A stretch of 64,000 bases of DNA from JAXMAO01 sp046350375 (GTDB lineage: Bacteria > Planctomycetota > Phycisphaerae > UBA1845 > UTPLA1): contig JAXMAO010000003.1 in NCBI GenBank assembly GCA_046350375.1, positions 62,001 through 126,000 of the forward strand, written 5' to 3'. How positions within the stretch are numbered: position 1 is the first letter of the stretch; every line of letters starts with the position of its first letter. Shown here in pieces: positions 44,206 through 53,561 of the stretch. A model generated the notes under the pieces. That model made no database searches. It was not told where the DNA came from and worked only from the letters and a program-made list of their open reading frames with translations. Both the position numbers and the translations under genes were made by a program.

Positions 44206-45450
44206 TCAGGGCAGCCGGCCGACGACGATGCAGGCGTTGTGGCCGCCGAAACCGAAGGAGTTGCTCATGGCGCAGCTGATGCGCAGGTCGCGCGGCTTGT
44301 TGGGGATGTAGTCGAGGTCGCAGAGCGGGTCGGGGTCGTCGAGGTTGATGGTGGGCGGCGCGACGCCGTGGCGCAGCGCCATGACGGTGGCGACCAGCTC
44401 GACGGCGCCGCTGGCGCCGAGCAGGTGGCCGATGGCGCTCTTGGTGCTGCTGATGGCGACTTTGCGGGCGCTGGGGCCGAAGACGGACTTGATGGCCAGG
44501 GTTTCGGCGACGTCGCCGAGCGGGGTGCTGGTGCCGTGGGCGTTGATGTAGTCGACGCGGTCGGGCGTGACGGCGGCATCGGCCAAGGCCTTTTTCATGG
44601 CGGCGGCGGCGCCGGAGCCCTGCTCGTCGGGTTGGGTGATGTGGCAGGCATCGCCGCTCATGCCGTAGCCGAGGACTTCGCAATAGATGCGGGCGTTGCG
44701 GCGGCGGGCGTGCTCGAGCTCTTCAAAGATGAGGATGCCGGCGCCTTCGCCCATGACGAAGCCGTCGCGTCCCTTGTCGAACGGGCGCGAGGCCCGCGGC
44801 GGGTCGTCGTTGCGCTCGGAGAGGGCCTTCATGGCGGCAAAGGCGGCCAGGCCGAGCGGCGTAAGGGCGGCCTCGGAGCCGCCGGTGACGATGATGTCGG
44901 CCTCGTTGCGCTGCACGGATCGCAGGGCGTCACCCATGGCGTTGGTGGCCGAGGCGCAGGCGGTGGCGACGGCGGTGTTGGGGCCGCGGGCGCCCAAGGC
45001 GATGGAGATGTTGCCGCTGCCGGCGTTGACCATGAGCTTGGGGATGGTGAAGGCGCTGACGCGATCGGGGCCTTTTTCCATCATGCGTTCGTGCTGCTGC
45101 TCGAGTTCGAGCAGGCCGCCGATGCCGGAGCCGGTGATGACGCCGATGCGGGTCGGGTCTGGGGCGTTGGCGAAGTCGAAGCCGGAGTCCTTGGCGGCGT
45201 CGGCGGCGGCGGCGACGGCGAACTGGGCGAAGCGGTCGAGCCGCTTGACATTGCGCTTTTCGATGTACTTTTCGGGGTCGAATTCGCGGCATTCGCCGCC
45301 GAAGCGGACGCTGAAGCGCGTCGCATCGAACAAGGCGATGGGGGCGATGCCGCTCTCGGCAGCCAGGAGCCGCTCCCAGAAGCCGTCGACGCTGTTGCCG
45401 AGCGGGCTGACGAGCCCCATCCCGGTAATGACGACGCGGCGCTGGGCCAT
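44206..45450 (-). CDS. fabF: Beta-ketoacyl-ACP synthase II
   Basis: 414 residues, normal for FabF. It condenses malonyl-ACP with acyl-ACP. Catalytic Cys165 is in ATACASATN, His305 in NAHGTSTPLGD, and KSAIGHLLGASG carries the second His (342). FGFGGHN is the C-terminal glycine motif. It is the last gene of the fatty-acid operon; acpP lies 33 bases upstream. Confidence 0.97.
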   Translation of the reverse strand: MAQRRVVITGMGLVSPLGNSVDGFWERLLAAESGIAPIALFDATRFSVRFGGECREFDPEKYIEKRNVKRLDRFAQFAVAAAADAAKDSGFDFANAPDPTRIGVITGSGIGGLLELEQQHERMMEKGPDRVSAFTIPKLMVNAGSGNISIALGARGPNTAVATACASATNAMGDALRSVQRNEADIIVTGGSEAALTPLGLAAFAAMKALSERNDDPPRASRPFDKGRDGFVMGEGAGILIFEELEHARRRNARIYCEVLGYGMSGDACHITQPDEQGSGAAAAMKKALADAAVTPDRVDYINAHGTSTPLGDVAETLAIKSVFGPSARKVAISSTKSAIGHLLGASGAVELVATVMALRHGVAPPTINLDDPDPLCDLDYIPNKPRDLRISCAMSNSFGFGGHNACIVVGRLP

Positions 45451-45483
45451 TCGAGCGAGCTCCGGATAGGACGGCGAGGCGGC

Positions 45484-45738
45484 CTACTTCTTGGTAGCGA
45501 GGACCTTTTCGATGAACTGAACGGCCTGGCCGACGGTCTGGATCTTCTCAGCCTCGTCGTCGGGGATGGAGAGCTCAAACTCGTCCTCGAACTCCATGAC
45601 CAGCTCGACGGTATCAAGGGAATCGGCATTCAGATCGCGGACGAAGGAGGTGTCCATGGTGATCTCCTTCTTGTCCACGCCCATCTGCTCGCTCACGATG
45701 GCAACGACCTTGTCCTGAATCTCTGCGGTTGTAGGCAC
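45484..45738 (-). CDS. acpP: Acyl carrier protein
   Basis: 84 residues. The phosphopantetheine serine is S40 in LNADSLDTVELVMEFEDEF. It starts with GTG at 45738, 7 bases after GGGAGGATG; the longer frame to 45822 is not part of the protein. It carries the growing acyl chain for FabG, FabF and FabH in the same operon. Confidence 0.96.
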   Translation of the reverse strand: MPTTAEIQDKVVAIVSEQMGVDKKEITMDTSFVRDLNADSLDTVELVMEFEDEFELSIPDDEAEKIQTVGQAVQFIEKVLATKK

Positions 45739-45891
45739 GCAATCATCCTCCCACGCGCGAAATCCGGCCGGGCCGCCCGATGGCCCGCACATCCTGTTCG
45801 TTTCACCGGGTCGCACGGTCAAACAGACCCGGACTTATAGCGATCTGCCCCGCGGCTGACAACGGGTCGGGCCGCGCGCGACGACGGCCGG

Positions 45892-46641
45892 CTACATGTG
45901 CAACCCGCCGTCGACCGCGATCGTCTGCCCGTTCACGTAGGCCGCGGCGCCGGACGCCAGAAACAGCACGACGCTGGCCACCTCTTCCGGCTCGCCGAAG
46001 CGCTGCAGCGGAATGAGGGGCAGCACGGCCTCTTTGACCTTTTCGGGCAGGACGTTGGTCATGTCAGTGCGAATGAAGCCGGGGGCGACGGCGTTGCAGG
46101 TCACGCCGCGCTTGGCGAGCTCCTTCGCCACGGTCTTGGTGAGGCCGACCACGCCGGCCTTGGCGGCGGCGTAGTTGGCCTGGCCGGCGTTGCCCATCAG
46201 GCCCGAAACGCTGGCGATGTTGATGATGCGTCCCCAGCGCGCCCGGACCATGTAGCGCGCCGCCGAGCGCGTCAGCCAGAAGACGGAGCGCAGATTGGTG
46301 GTCAGCACTTCGTCGAACTGCTCGTCGGTCATGTTGAGCAGCAGGCCGTCGCGCGTGATGCCGGCGTTGTTGACCAGGATGTCGAGGCGGCCAAGCTCGG
46401 TCGCGAGATCGTCGACCCACTTGTCGACCGCGGCGCTGTCGGTGACGTCGAAGGGGCGCGTGACGATCCGCCCGGCGGAGCGGGCGTCGGCCGACTCGGC
46501 GGCCAGGGAGGTCAGCCGCTCGGCGTTGCGGGCCGCGGCGACCACCGTCGCGCCAGCGCGCGCCAAGGCCAGCGCGGTGGCGCGGCCGATGCCGCGCGAT
46601 GCGCCGGTGACAATTGCGACTCGTCCGCCCAGGTCCGCCAT
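45892..46641 (-). CDS. fabG: 3-oxoacyl-ACP reductase
   Basis: 249 residues. SDR fold with the NADPH loop TGASRGIG, LVNNAGITRD, the catalytic Ser/Tyr/Lys in IASVSGLMGN and YAAAKAG, and GFIRTDM at the C-terminal side. It ends with a normal FabG C-terminus, NGQTIAVDGGLHM. It lies between fabD and acpP. Confidence 0.96.
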   Translation of the reverse strand: MADLGGRVAIVTGASRGIGRATALALARAGATVVAAARNAERLTSLAAESADARSAGRIVTRPFDVTDSAAVDKWVDDLATELGRLDILVNNAGITRDGLLLNMTDEQFDEVLTTNLRSVFWLTRSAARYMVRARWGRIINIASVSGLMGNAGQANYAAAKAGVVGLTKTVAKELAKRGVTCNAVAPGFIRTDMTNVLPEKVKEAVLPLIPLQRFGEPEEVASVVLFLASGAAAYVNGQTIAVDGGLHM

Positions 46642-46661
46642 GCCGTCTCGAAAACTGCCTT

Positions 46662-47600
46662 TCAGATTGCCGCGCCGGCCGGCGCAATGGCGTCGGCCGA
46701 CGAGTAGTTCACCGTTTGGACGCCGCGGCTGATCTTGCGGATCAGCCCGCTCAGGACGCGCCCGGCCCCGACCTCCACGAATCGATCAAACCCGTCCGCC
46801 ACCAGCCGTTCGATGGAACCCTGCCACTGAATCGGTCGCGCAACCTGGGTGACCAGCGACTCGCGAATGGAGGCCGGGTCGCGATGATAGTCGGCCGAGA
46901 CGTTTGACACCACTGGAATCCGCGGGGCGATAATCGTTGTCGACGCCAGCTCGCGCCGCAGTCCATCGGCGGCCGGCTGCATCAGCGGCGAGTGAAACGC
47001 GCCCGCGACCCGCAGCGCGACGCCGCGCCCGCCGGCCTGCTCGATGGCGGCCAGTGAACGATCGCAAGCCCCTTTGTCGCCTGAAATTACGATCTGCCCC
47101 GGGGCATTGAAGTTGGCCGGCGCCAGCACCTCACCGACGGCGGCAGCGCGGCACACGTCCTCGACCTGCGGCGGCGCGAGCCCCATGACCGAGACCATGC
47201 TGCCGGGCTTGGCGTCGGCGGCAGCCTGCATCAGTCGTCCGCGTTCTCGGACCAGCGTGACGCCTGCCTCAAACGACAGGCTTCCGGCCAGCCACAGCGC
47301 GGTGTATTCACCCAGGCTCAGCCCGGCTGCGGCGGCGGGCGCTAGGTCGGAGGCCAGGCCGCACTCTTCCAGGGCGCGCCAGATTGCGACCGAGGTGACG
47401 AAGAGCGCCGGCTGGGCGACGTCGGTCTGGTCGAGCTCGGTCGCCGGGCCGGAAAAGCAGACTTTCGCGAGGTCGAACTTCAGCAGGTCGGCGGCCTGAT
47501 CGAAGGTGCGGCGGGCCGAGGCGAAGCGCGCGGCGACATCGTGACCCATGCCGACGAGCTGGGCGCCCTGACCTGGAAAGACAATCGCGGTCTTGCCCAC
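46662..47600 (-). CDS. fabD: Malonyl-CoA:ACP transacylase
   Basis: 312 residues. Motifs: VFPGQGAQLVGMG, catalytic S95 in GLSLGEYTAL, and AGAFHSPLMQPA with the catalytic His. It starts with GTG at 47600 after AAAGGATTC. It supplies malonyl-ACP to the pathway. The gene begins 30 bases after fabH ends. Confidence 0.96.
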   Translation of the reverse strand: MGKTAIVFPGQGAQLVGMGHDVAARFASARRTFDQAADLLKFDLAKVCFSGPATELDQTDVAQPALFVTSVAIWRALEECGLASDLAPAAAAGLSLGEYTALWLAGSLSFEAGVTLVRERGRLMQAAADAKPGSMVSVMGLAPPQVEDVCRAAAVGEVLAPANFNAPGQIVISGDKGACDRSLAAIEQAGGRGVALRVAGAFHSPLMQPAADGLRRELASTTIIAPRIPVVSNVSADYHRDPASIRESLVTQVARPIQWQGSIERLVADGFDRFVEVGAGRVLSGLIRKISRGVQTVNYSSADAIAPAGAAI

Positions 47601-47630
47601 GCGTGAATCCTTTCGGTCGAGTCTGCGAAA

Positions 47631-48614
47631 CTAGAGACGCAGCAGGGCCGAGGCCCAGGTGAGCCCGGCGCCGAAGGCGACCATGAGCACCAGGTCGCCG
47701 GCGCCCACGCGCCCGGACTTGCGGACTTCGTCGAGGCCGATGGCAATCGAGGCGGCCGAGGTGTTCCCGCAGCGTTCGATGTTGGTGTACATCTTCGACT
47801 CGGGCAGGGCGAGCTTCTCGCGGGCCGATTCGATGATGCGCTTGTTGGACTGGTGCGGGATGACCATGGCGACCTGCTCGGGCCGGACGTTGACTTCGGC
47901 GAGCGTTTCGTCGACCACTTCGAGCATTTTCTTGACGGCGAACTTGTAGACCTCGCGCCCCTGCATCTTCATGTAGTGCAGCCGCTCATTGATGGTCATC
48001 TGCGAGGCGGGCAGGCGCGAGCCGCCGGCCGGCACCCAGAGCATTTGCGAGCCGGTGCCGTCGCAGTGCAGGTGATAGTTCATCAGGGCGGCGTCCCGGC
48101 CCGCGCGGGGGCGCGTGAGGATGGCGGCCCCGGCGCCGTCGCCGAAAAGGATGCAACTGGCGCGGTCCTGGTAGTCGGTGATGCGCGTCAGGGTTTCGGC
48201 GCCGATGACGAGGATGTTGCGATAGTGGCCGGTCTGAAGGAATTGTGCGGCGGTGACGAAGGCGTAAAGAAAGCCGCTGCACGCGGCGCTGATGTCGAAA
48301 CAGGGGACGTTGGGCGCGCCCAAAGCCTCCTGGACAAAGCAGGCGGTGGCCGGAAAGGGGCACTCGCCGGTGATGGTGGCGACGACGATGAGGTCGATGT
48401 CGGCGGGGGTCAGCCGGGCGTCGGCCAGGGCCTTTTTCGAGGCTTCGATGGCCAGGGTGGCGGTCGACTCGCCTTCGGAAACGACGTGGCGGGTGACGAT
48501 GCCGGTGCGTTCGCGGATCCAGGCGTCGGTGGTGTCGAGCCGATCGATGAACCAGTCGTTGCCCAGGACGCGTGAGGGCAGGGCGCTGCCGGTGCCGCAG
48601 ATTTCGAGGGGCAT
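47631..48614 (-). CDS. fabH: Beta-ketoacyl-ACP synthase III
   Basis: 327 residues from the ATG at 48614. Starts chain synthesis from acetyl-CoA. Catalytic C112 in FDISAACSGFLYA, His in IPHQSN, Asn in CGNTSAAS. An in-frame ATG at 48638 exists but the extension overlaps plsX and is not conserved. Operon member between plsX and fabD. Confidence 0.96.
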   Translation of the reverse strand: MPLEICGTGSALPSRVLGNDWFIDRLDTTDAWIRERTGIVTRHVVSEGESTATLAIEASKKALADARLTPADIDLIVVATITGECPFPATACFVQEALGAPNVPCFDISAACSGFLYAFVTAAQFLQTGHYRNILVIGAETLTRITDYQDRASCILFGDGAGAAILTRPRAGRDAALMNYHLHCDGTGSQMLWVPAGGSRLPASQMTINERLHYMKMQGREVYKFAVKKMLEVVDETLAEVNVRPEQVAMVIPHQSNKRIIESAREKLALPESKMYTNIERCGNTSAASIAIGLDEVRKSGRVGAGDLVLMVAFGAGLTWASALLRL

Positions 48615-48630
48615 CAGCCGCGACAACGGC

Positions 48631-49629
48631 TCAGGCACCGGCGGTCTCCTGGGCGAGTCGGGTTTCGAAGATGTGGTTGACCTGGGCGCGGACGTAGTCG
48701 CGGGCGACGCGGACGGCGTTCTTGATGGCGCGGCGATCGCTGCTGCCGTGGCAGATGATGCAGACGCCGTCGACCCCCAGCAGCGGCGCGCCGCCGTACT
48801 CGCTGTAGTCGTGGCGGGCCCAGATGCTCCGGACGACGGGCTTGAACGATTCGACCAGTTGCGGCGCCTCGGCGGCGAGTTCTTTTTCGATGGTCTTGAA
48901 CAGGCCGTCGGACAGCCCCTCGGTCAGCTTGAGGACGATGTTGCCGACGAAGCCGTCGCAGATGGCGACATCGACGACGCCGGCGAGCAGCTCGCGGCCT
49001 TCGACGTTGCCGACGAAGTTGAGCCGGGCATCGGCCTTGATGAGGTCGCGGGCCTGCTTGGTGATCTGTTTGCCCTTCACTTCCTCGGAGCCGATCGAAA
49101 TCAGCCCGACCTTGGGGTTGCGAATGTGGAGGATGGTCTCGGCGTAGATTGTAGCCATGACTGCGTATTCGAGCAGATGGTGCGGCTTGGGCTCGACGTT
49201 GGCGCCGACATCGCAGATGGTGACCGGGCCGTGAAACGAGGGCAGGACGACGGCGATGCCGGGGCGCGAGACGCCGGGCAGGGCGCGCATCTTGAGCTGA
49301 CAGGCGGCGACGCAGGCGCCGGTGTTGCCGGCGCTGATGACGGCGTCTACCTTTTTCTCGGCCCCCAGCTTCGCCATGCGCGAAATCGAGGAATCCTTCT
49401 TCTGGCGCAGGGCCTCGACCGGAATGTCGTCCATCTCGACGACGTCGGCGGCATGCTCGATGCGGATGCGCGAATCGGCGGAACCGGGCAGGTGCTCGCG
49501 GATGGCCGGTTCGCGGCCGATCAGCACGATCTCGTCGGCGGGCTCGAGAAAGGCGAGCCCGTCTAGGGCGCCGAGGACGATTTCCTTCGGCGCGTAGTCG
49601 CCGCCCATTGCGTCGATTGCGATGCGCAT
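48631..49629 (-). CDS. plsX: Phosphate acyltransferase
   Basis: 332 residues from the ATG at 49629. It makes acyl-phosphate from acyl-ACP for phospholipid synthesis. Motifs: the opening RIAIDAMGGDYAPKEIVLGA, ISAGNTGACVAACQL, SEEVKGKQITKQA and the ending region YGGAPLLGVDGVCIICHGSS. Long open reading upstream of 49629 overlaps rpmF and is not conserved. The fabH start at 48614 lies just past its stop. Confidence 0.96.
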   Translation of the reverse strand: MRIAIDAMGGDYAPKEIVLGALDGLAFLEPADEIVLIGREPAIREHLPGSADSRIRIEHAADVVEMDDIPVEALRQKKDSSISRMAKLGAEKKVDAVISAGNTGACVAACQLKMRALPGVSRPGIAVVLPSFHGPVTICDVGANVEPKPHHLLEYAVMATIYAETILHIRNPKVGLISIGSEEVKGKQITKQARDLIKADARLNFVGNVEGRELLAGVVDVAICDGFVGNIVLKLTEGLSDGLFKTIEKELAAEAPQLVESFKPVVRSIWARHDYSEYGGAPLLGVDGVCIICHGSSDRRAIKNAVRVARDYVRAQVNHIFETRLAQETAGA

Positions 49630-49640
49630 GGCCGGAGGTC

Positions 49641-49826
49641 CTACTCTTCCTCGGTCTTGATCTTCAGGGCGATCTTTCCGTTGACGAATCCGCAGTTGGC
49701 GCAGGCCCGATGGGGCAGCTTGGCCGATCCGCACTGCGGACAGGCGCCGACGTTGCGGGCGACCAGCGCCGTGTGCGATCGGCGGGCCCGGGACATTGCC
49801 TTGGACTTGCGTCTTGCTGGAACCAT
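49641..49826 (-). CDS. rpmF: Ribosomal protein bL32
   Basis: 61 residues from the ATG at 49826. The opening MVPARRKSKAMSRARRSH is typical, and CPQC/CANC form the zinc ribbon found in C+ forms of L32. Heads the fatty-acid operon directly before plsX, a near-universal arrangement. Confidence 0.95.
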   Translation of the reverse strand: MVPARRKSKAMSRARRSHTALVARNVGACPQCGSAKLPHRACANCGFVNGKIALKIKTEEE

Positions 49827-50095
49827 GCTGCTGCTCGAAAATGGCCGTCGTTGATTGTCTACACGATTCGAGCCGTGGCGTCGCCCGCAACGAACCGCGC
49901 ATCGGCGCCGACGATGGGCCGAACGAGGCAGCGTATTCGCCCCATCCAAGGCTGTCAAGCAATTGAATCGCAAGCCTTTGGGACGCTTCGCCCGCAAACG
50001 TCGCGGGGCGGATTCGCGCCGCGCGACACGCGCCCGGAAATGCCGATTTCAGACTGGCGATCGGCCCGCCGCGCCGCGCCCGCCGCGAGCCGCGC

Positions 50096-52537
50096 ATGAC
50101 CACGCCGTCACAACAGCCTGATGCGAAACCAGTTGGCGGCACCGCCGGACCCGTTCGGCCGGCGCGGCGCCGGGCCCGGCTGTGGCTCTTCCGGCTGCTG
50201 GCGGTCTTCGGGCTGCCGCTGCTGCTGTTGGGCGTCGGCGAGTGCGGCCTGCGGCTGGTCGGATTCGGATACGACCCGTCCTTCTTCGTGCCGATCGAGG
50301 GGCGGGCGGCCTGGATGGGCAATCCGAAATTCGGCTGGCGGTTCTTTCCGCCGGCGATCGCGCGGATTCCGGCGGCCTTCGCGCTGCCGCGCGAGAAGCC
50401 GCCCGGCACGCTGCGCGTCTTCGTGCTGGGGTCGTCGGCGGCGATGGGCTTTCCGTCTCCGGCGTTCAGCCTGGCGCGGTTCCTCGAGGCGATGCTGCGG
50501 GCGCGCTACCCGTCGCTGAAGGTCGAGGTCATCAACACCGCGATGGTGGCGATCAACAGCCACGCGGTGCTGCCGATTGCGCGGGACGTGGCCGAGCAGT
50601 CGCCCGACGTGGTCGTCGTCTACGAAGGCAACAACGAGGTGGTCGGGCCGTATGGCGCGGGCACGGTCTTCGGGCCGTTCACGCCGTCGCTGGCGGCGAT
50701 TCGGACCGGGCTGTGGCTCAAGACGTGGCGCGTCGGGCAGGCGATCGAGCGGATCGGGCTGCTGGGCCGGCGGTCGGCCGACAGCGCGACGGTGTGGCGC
50801 GGGATGGAGTTTTTTCTTGAGCAGCGCGTTGCGGCGAGCGATCCGCGGCTGGCGGCGGTGGGCGAGCACTTCCGGGCGAACCTGCGCGAGATTCGCGACC
50901 TGTCTGCGGCGGCCGGCGCGGCGGTGCTGCTCTGCACGGCCGGCGTGAACCTGCGCGACTGCCCGCCGTTCGCGTCGCTGCACGCCGACGGACTATCGGG
51001 CGAGCGGCTGTCGGCCTGGCAGCAGGCGGTGGTGCGCGGCGCGGCGGCCGAGACGGCCGGCGACTCGGCCGCGGCGCTCAAGGCGTATGGCGACGCGCTG
51101 GCGATCGACGGCGCGTATGCCGAGCTGTGCTTTCGGATGGGCCGGGCGGCGCTGGCGGCCGGCGATCGCGCGGCGGCCAAGGCCCACTTCGAGGCAGCGC
51201 GCGACCTGGACGCGCTGCGCTTCCGCACCGATTCGAAGCTGAACGCGGTGATTCGCGCGGTCGCGGCGGAGAGTCCGACCCGAGCCACGCTGGTCGACGT
51301 GGAGGCGGCGCTGGCGTCGGACCCGGCCTGTCGCGACGGTCTGCCGGGCGACGAGCTGTTCCTCGAACACTGCCACCTGAACGTGCGCGGCAACTGGCGG
51401 GCGGCGGCGGCCATTTTCGCGGCGGTCGAGCCGATCGCGCGGCGCATGGCGGGCGGAGCGGCGGGCGCGCCGGCCGGCGCCAAGGCAGATGCGGCCGGCG
51501 CGGCGGAACCGCCGGCGTTCGACGACTGTCTGGCGCGGCTGGGTTTCGGAACGCTCGAGGAGCTGACAATTCAGGAGGAGCTGGTCGAGCTGCTTTCCAA
51601 CCCGCCGTTCACGAACCAGCTCGATCAGGCCGTCCGGATGAAGGCGGTCCGGGCACGCCAGGAGGGGCTTCGGAAGCAGCTCGAACGCCTGGCCGGCTCC
51701 GGGCGGGAGCGCTATGAACACGCCCTGAAAAGCAGCCCGGACGACGCCGAGATTCACCGCAACTTCGGAGCGTATCTGATGCGGACGGGTCAGCCGGCGG
51801 CGGCCCTCGAGCAGATCGAGGCGGCCGTGCGGCTGCTGCCCTATGACGCCCGGCTGATGATCGAGCAGGGCGGCGCCGAGGCGGCGCTGGGACAGAACGA
51901 CCGGGCGGCGGCGGCCTATCGACGCGCCCAGGCAGCGCCCAACGCGGCCGGGAGCTATCTGGCCGACGCGGCGTTCAACCTCGGCGTGGTGTGCGAACGA
52001 CTTAATCGGCCGGACGAGGCCGAGCGCGAGTATGAGCGGGCGCTGTCGATCAACCGGCGCAAAGTGGGAGCGTGGACCAACCTGGGCCTGCTCCGCGGCA
52101 AGCGCGGCCGCGCGGCCGCCGCGGCGGCGGCGCTGCGCGAGGCAATCACGATACAACCGACCCAGGCGATCGGGTATGTGAATTTGGGGGTCGTGCACTT
52201 CAACGCGGGGGACTATTCAGCCGCCGCTTCTGCGCTGCGCGACGGGCTGAAACAGGTGCCGGGCGAACTGACGATGGAGCTGTTGCTGGCTGAATCGCTG
52301 GTGCGTTCGGGGCAGGTGGCCGCGGGAGTCGCGGAATTCCGCCGCGCCGTGGGGTTGGCGCCGCAGTCTGCGGAGGCGAATTTCGGGCTGGGGGCGGCGC
52401 TCCTGAAGGCGGGCGATTCGGCTGGGGCAATTGGCCCACTGCGGGAGGCTCTGAGGCTGCGGCCGGACTACGGCGCGGCCCGGACGGCGCTGGAAAAGGC
52501 GGAGTTTGAAGCATCTCATGGGCGCGGCGGCGGGTGA
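50096..52537 (+). CDS. SGNH-hydrolase-like membrane protein with TPR repeats
   Basis: 813 residues. One N-terminal span (LFRLLAVFGLPLLLLGVGE). The extracellular part has SGNH-hydrolase blocks: VFVLGSSAAMGFP (candidate Ser113/114), VVVYEGNNEVVGP (Asn179-180), and a late HCHLNVRGN with the His, near residue 425. From about 550 to the end there are seven or so TPR units (QEGLRKQLERL, FNLGVVCERLNRPDEAEREY, VNLGVVHFNAGDYSAA). It may be an acyl- or carbohydrate-esterase on a scaffold, but the substrate is unknown. It is divergent from rpmF across a 269-base gap with no other recognisable feature. Confidence 0.72.
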   Translation: MTTPSQQPDAKPVGGTAGPVRPARRRARLWLFRLLAVFGLPLLLLGVGECGLRLVGFGYDPSFFVPIEGRAAWMGNPKFGWRFFPPAIARIPAAFALPREKPPGTLRVFVLGSSAAMGFPSPAFSLARFLEAMLRARYPSLKVEVINTAMVAINSHAVLPIARDVAEQSPDVVVVYEGNNEVVGPYGAGTVFGPFTPSLAAIRTGLWLKTWRVGQAIERIGLLGRRSADSATVWRGMEFFLEQRVAASDPRLAAVGEHFRANLREIRDLSAAAGAAVLLCTAGVNLRDCPPFASLHADGLSGERLSAWQQAVVRGAAAETAGDSAAALKAYGDALAIDGAYAELCFRMGRAALAAGDRAAAKAHFEAARDLDALRFRTDSKLNAVIRAVAAESPTRATLVDVEAALASDPACRDGLPGDELFLEHCHLNVRGNWRAAAAIFAAVEPIARRMAGGAAGAPAGAKADAAGAAEPPAFDDCLARLGFGTLEELTIQEELVELLSNPPFTNQLDQAVRMKAVRARQEGLRKQLERLAGSGRERYEHALKSSPDDAEIHRNFGAYLMRTGQPAAALEQIEAAVRLLPYDARLMIEQGGAEAALGQNDRAAAAYRRAQAAPNAAGSYLADAAFNLGVVCERLNRPDEAEREYERALSINRRKVGAWTNLGLLRGKRGRAAAAAAALREAITIQPTQAIGYVNLGVVHFNAGDYSAAASALRDGLKQVPGELTMELLLAESLVRSGQVAAGVAEFRRAVGLAPQSAEANFGLGAALLKAGDSAGAIGPLREALRLRPDYGAARTALEKAEFEASHGRGGG

Positions 52538-52682
52538 GAGTGGCTGTCAAGTCGCCACCGGAGTCGATACTGTAACCTGATGTTTCCGCTATAGTTAGGA
52601 CGCACATCTGACTGATTTGCGCGGCGGATCGGCGGGCCTGAACGGATCGCCCAAAAAAACTGGTGGAGCGGTGGATTTGGGC

Positions 52683-52712
52683 TTGACTTTGTGAACTGAT
52701 TTATGGTCTAAT
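52683..52712 (+). promoter_or_regulatory. Sigma-70-type promoter of the PEP-CTERM gene
   Basis: TTGACT at 52683-52688, an 18-base spacer, TCTAAT at 52707-52712. Transcription would start near 52719 and give a leader of about 115 bases before the ATG at 52835. The rest of the gap from 52538 shows nothing else. Confidence 0.6.
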
Positions 52713-52721
52713 CGGCCTTTG

Positions 52722-52800
52722 GAGATGGAGGGGAAGACCCACCGCGGGTCTCCTCAGGGAAATTTCGGCGGGGAAGCTAGGTGCAAGCCCGCCGGCCAGT
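52722..52800 (+). ncRNA. Structured leader (two hairpins) before the PEP-CTERM gene
   Basis: First hairpin: GAGG ... AGACCC, loop, GGGTCT ... CCTC (about 52728-52756). Second: GGCGGG, a 15-base loop with GCTAGGTGCAAG, CCCGCC, then GGCCAGTC (about 52769-52800). The loop sequence is unlike a simple terminator and there is no T-tract, so a regulatory RNA (riboswitch-like or translation-control element) is plausible. The identity is unknown to me. Confidence 0.45.
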
Positions 52801-52834
52801 CTTTTCGGATGCGGAACAAAAAGGGAGGAATGAC

Positions 52835-53488
52835 ATGAAGCAGTTGTTCGCGGGTTTCGTGGTTCTGGCGCTCGTCGCGTCAGCCAACGCCCAGATCCAT
52901 CGCGGTGGCGATGGCTCGCACAGCGTTCGCGAGGTGTGGGTGGATGGCGTGCTGCAGACGGGTGGCCCTGAGACCGGTCCGGTCTGCCTCGTGCCGACCA
53001 ACAACATCCCGAGCTTCGGGCTGCTGGGCGACCCCCAGAACATCATTCTGGTTGTCAACGTCGCGACGTGCCTCGGACTTCCGAACGGCACTCCGCTGGC
53101 GATCAACGGGCTGTCGTGGGATGTGAACATCACCGCGATCAACCCGAGCTGGCAGGATGAGAACGACGCCGAGGTTCGGGCGGCTGGCGCCGGCCCGTTT
53201 ACGGGTGTCTTCTTCTCGCCGGGCGCTGGCGTCGGCCCGGGCACCGGCTCCTACACCAGCGGTGGCGTTCTGAAGTACGCTGATTTCGGCATTCCGCCGA
53301 CGGTCCTGCCCCTCGGCCTGGCTGAGATCGAATTCGCCGAGGACATCGACAACGGTATCTTCGATGACTTCCCCGGCGCTCCGGATGGTTCCTGGAACTC
53401 GGGCTTCATCGGCATCCAGGTTCCCGAGCCGACGACGATGGCCCTCCTGGGTCTCGGCGGTCTGCTCCTCCGCAAGCGGGCCAAGTAA
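52835..53488 (+). CDS. PEP-CTERM sorting-signal protein
   Basis: 217 residues starting at 52835 after AAGGGAGGAATGAC. A signal peptide (KQLFAGFVVLALVASANAQ) is followed by a Gly/Pro/Asn-rich globular part with no named domain. The C-terminus is VPEPTTMALLGLGGLLLRKR, the full PEP-CTERM signal: PEP, hydrophobic span, basic end. Exosortase-type enzymes cut and anchor such proteins at the envelope; no exosortase gene is in this window. The leader is structured, and a terminator follows at 53520. Confidence 0.9.
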   Translation: MKQLFAGFVVLALVASANAQIHRGGDGSHSVREVWVDGVLQTGGPETGPVCLVPTNNIPSFGLLGDPQNIILVVNVATCLGLPNGTPLAINGLSWDVNITAINPSWQDENDAEVRAAGAGPFTGVFFSPGAGVGPGTGSYTSGGVLKYADFGIPPTVLPLGLAEIEFAEDIDNGIFDDFPGAPDGSWNSGFIGIQVPEPTTMALLGLGGLLLRKRAK

Positions 53489-53519
53489 GCCGCTCGCTCG
53501 CAAAGTCAAGTTGAACCTC

Positions 53520-53561
53520 AAGCGGGGATGGCATCTCAAGTGCCGTCCCCGCTTTCTCTTT
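53520..53561 (+). terminator. Rho-independent terminator after the PEP-CTERM gene
   Basis: AAGCGGGGATGGCA at 53520-53533, 7-base loop, TGCCGTCCCCGCTT at 53541-53554, then TCTCTTT. Thirteen standard pairs plus one G-U pair and a T-rich tail. Confidence 0.88.

Noticed and set aside
48631..50409. A 592-codon version of plsX
   Set aside because: The extension passes through rpmF and beyond; the conserved plsX N-terminus begins at the ATG at 49629.
52720..52800. Cobalamin or c-di-GMP riboswitch upstream of the PEP-CTERM gene
   Set aside because: The GGTGCAAG and GGCC fragments are suggestive, but the required conserved cores (B12 box, GEMM tetraloop/receptor) are not found, so I left the identity open.
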